Source: Lachnospiraceae bacterium
GTDB taxonomy: Bacteria > Bacillota > Clostridia > Lachnospirales > Lachnospiraceae
Assembly: GCA_017434885.1 (NCBI GenBank)
Contig: JAFSGE010000056.1
Span: 235,004-299,003 of the forward strand
Direction: 5' to 3'
DNA: 64,000 nt
Numbering within the stretch: position 1 is the stretch's first letter; each line of letters opens with the position of its first letter. The notes beneath the pieces were generated by a model. It was given only the letters and a program-made list of their open reading frames with translations, made no database searches and was not told where the DNA came from. Position numbers and translations under genes: made by a program. Shown piece by piece: positions 62,641 through 64,000 of the stretch.

Positions 62641-63779
62641 CACATTGCCTTTTCCATCAATCTCATTGCTTCAAACAAGGTATCATCTGTTACATGACAA
62701 TACAAATCCATGGTCATCTGCAAAGAACCATGCCCCAATATCTTTTGCAAGGTCTTTGGCTGCATTCCATTTTCGATTGCTCTTGTGGCAAAAGTGTGGC
62801 GAAAACAATGTGGTGAGAACTTCTCAAATTCCGGATGTTCCTTTTGTATGTTGCGGACACAGGCTGCTATTCCTTCCTGTACGATGAACTGCTGTGTCGG
62901 TCTGTTATTCCTAGTTACAAACACTAAATCCTCGTATCCTTCAGGAACTTTTCTGCCGTTCAATTCGATTTACAGTTTCTGAACCTTCTGTCTCCGCAGG
63001 GCTTCATAGGCTTTCTGCGTGAGCGGAATCGTTCTTCTGCCGTTCCTCGTCTTAGTATCGTGCATTTCAAAGGTGTATTTTCCATCCTTACGAAAATAGC
63101 ACAATGTATGCCGTACATACAACACTTTCTTTTTCATGTCTATATCCGACCAAGTTAATGCCATCAATTCTCCGATACGAAGTCCTGTCTCTAACGCCAC
63201 AACAAAAAGGTTATAATAAACACTCGTTTCTGCCTGCTTTAGAAAAAGTTCCGTTTCTTTGACAGTAAGTACCCGACGTTCCTTTTTGTCCTCTTGGCTG
63301 ACCCTGGTATTGATTTGCTTTGCCACGTTCTTGATTAGCAATTCTGCGTCAATGGCTTTCTCCAGCATATCTGCCAAAATCTTTTTAGAGTTCTTACGCT
63401 CATTGTCACTTCGAAGTTCATTGAACACCTGTTGTAATACGATGAGATTTAGGTTGGTCAGTTTTATCCAACCTAGCTCCTTTTGGATTCTTCTGTAATG
63501 ACCTGCATAGGTCTCCTTTGTAGAGCTTCTGCAATTCTTCTTACAGGTATTCATCCAAATCTCATACCACTCATCCAGAGTCATTTCCTTGCTTATGACA
63601 TTAAGCATCTTCTCATCTTCGTACTGCTCTGTCCTTAATTGATGTCGAATCTCATTCAGCGTCTTCGCATAAATCGTCTCTCTTTTACCAAAGCGGTTTA
63701 CAAAACGTGCCTGATACAGACCATCCTTTCTCTGTGAAATTCCTTTTCCTAATTCTTTACCATTAAGGGATTTCCCCAT
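62640..63779 (-). pseudogene. Tyrosine recombinase/integrase interrupted by an in-frame stop
   Basis: Two frames in the same phase, 63779-62970 and 62969-62640, form one integrase of about 379 codons split by a single TAA at 62972-62970, after CAGAAACTG. The first part has the SAM-like N-domain (ISQRKDGLYQARFVNRFGKR), the core-binding domain and the catalytic Arg in LETGLRIGELM. The second carries the rest of the active site: HCFRHTFATR, LGHGSLQMTMDLY. The family resembles Tn916/Tn1549-type integrases of conjugative transposons. Because the stop removes the catalytic half, the gene is probably dead unless the stop is read through. Confidence 0.85.
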
Positions 63780-63819
63780 TTGTGCCTCCTTTCTAGGCTG
63801 TAGCTTAGATAAGGAAACA

Positions 63820-63945
63820 TCAAATATCCCATCTATACTCCCATAAAACCTTTAATTTTTCAACCATTTCAGCGTGTCGTTTGGTATATATCGCAAATAC
63901 ATAAACGACACATTTTTCACTTATAAAATTTGATTCAGTAGCCAT
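63820..63945 (-). CDS. Small protein upstream of the integrase
   Basis: A 41-residue protein from ATG at 63945 (MATESNFISEKCVVYVFAIY, then TKRHAEMVEKLKVLWEYRWD), eight bases after AAGGAAGG, a good ribosome site. It lies 40 bases before the integrase start. It is too small and unlike a classic excisionase to name. It could also be the truncated start of an element gene. Confidence 0.4.
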   Translation of the reverse strand: MATESNFISEKCVVYVFAIYTKRHAEMVEKLKVLWEYRWDI

Positions 63946-64000
63946 GTATCCAGCCTTCCTTTGTGTGCATATAGTCTGTTCCCAATACGAACGATAAAAC

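Noticed and set aside
62543-62887. A 114-codon plus-strand frame across the integrase 3' half
   Set aside because: It is antisense to the conserved integrase active site, has no ribosome site and looks like a shadow.

Overview
This 64 kb stretch looks like chromosome from a gut-type Lachnospiraceae (Clostridia, Firmicutes). The gene content is moderately AT-rich, most genes have strong GGAGG-type ribosome-binding sites, and promoters are close to TTGACA-17-TATAAT. Several markers fit the family: DUF975, DUF1540, DUF3169, a FeoB-associated Cys-rich protein, C-GCAxxG-C-C, a large fused PurL, and plant-glycan enzymes (GH105, GH2 beta-mannosidase, GH13). No rRNA, CRISPR array or complete mobile element is visible. 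The genus cannot be fixed from the sequence alone.

Layout. 0-6.5 kb: end of a MATE exporter, PH-domain protein, nitroreductase, pyrBI, a membrane HD-GYP protein with a cellulose-binding-like extracellular domain, and a divergent SOS-type Y-family polymerase/YolD pair. 6.5-7.6 kb: small HTH plus PemK/MazF-like module with an unusual covarying hairpin tail. 7.7-20.4 kb: housekeeping genes (rlmD, cheY, tRNA-Pro, pepD-AI-2E-ybgC, infC-rpmI-rplT with its leader, thrS). 20.7-24.7 kb: an XRE-DUF3169-ABC-CPBP operon behind an array of palindromic operators. 24.8-39.4 kb: a signalling and iron block with an MCP-PilZ protein, GGDEF-GH105, feoA-feoB-Cys-rich protein-HD-GYP, a DtxR-type regulator, two GGDEF/EAL proteins and a beta-mannosidase. 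39.4-47.5 kb: purL, TetR pair, amylase lipoprotein, LacI, tRNA-Trp. 47.6-55.5 kb: LCP protein, radA, GntR-clpC, SH3 protein, YvyF-like protein. 55.5-62.4 kb: purE-M-N-D, an M29 aminopeptidase, pyrE. 62.4-64 kb: the edge of a decayed integrative element with an integrase interrupted by a stop codon.

How it fits together. Seven proteins belong to cyclic-di-GMP signalling (two HD-GYP, one GGDEF, two GGDEF/EAL, one PilZ, plus a cheY nearby). They are interleaved with iron uptake and carbohydrate breakdown. The most interesting locus is 29.4-32.9 kb. An HD-GYP gene is linked to the ferrous-iron operon, three TTAG-N6-CTAA boxes lie around it, and one of these sits on a promoter that drives only a short non-coding transcript ending in a terminator: a candidate iron-controlled small RNA, or an attenuated leader of the GGDEF gene. 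Other strong leads are the covarying hairpins after the PemK-like gene, the 21-bp-phased operator array of the XRE regulator, and a polymerase gene whose SOS promoter places the transcript start on the start codon.
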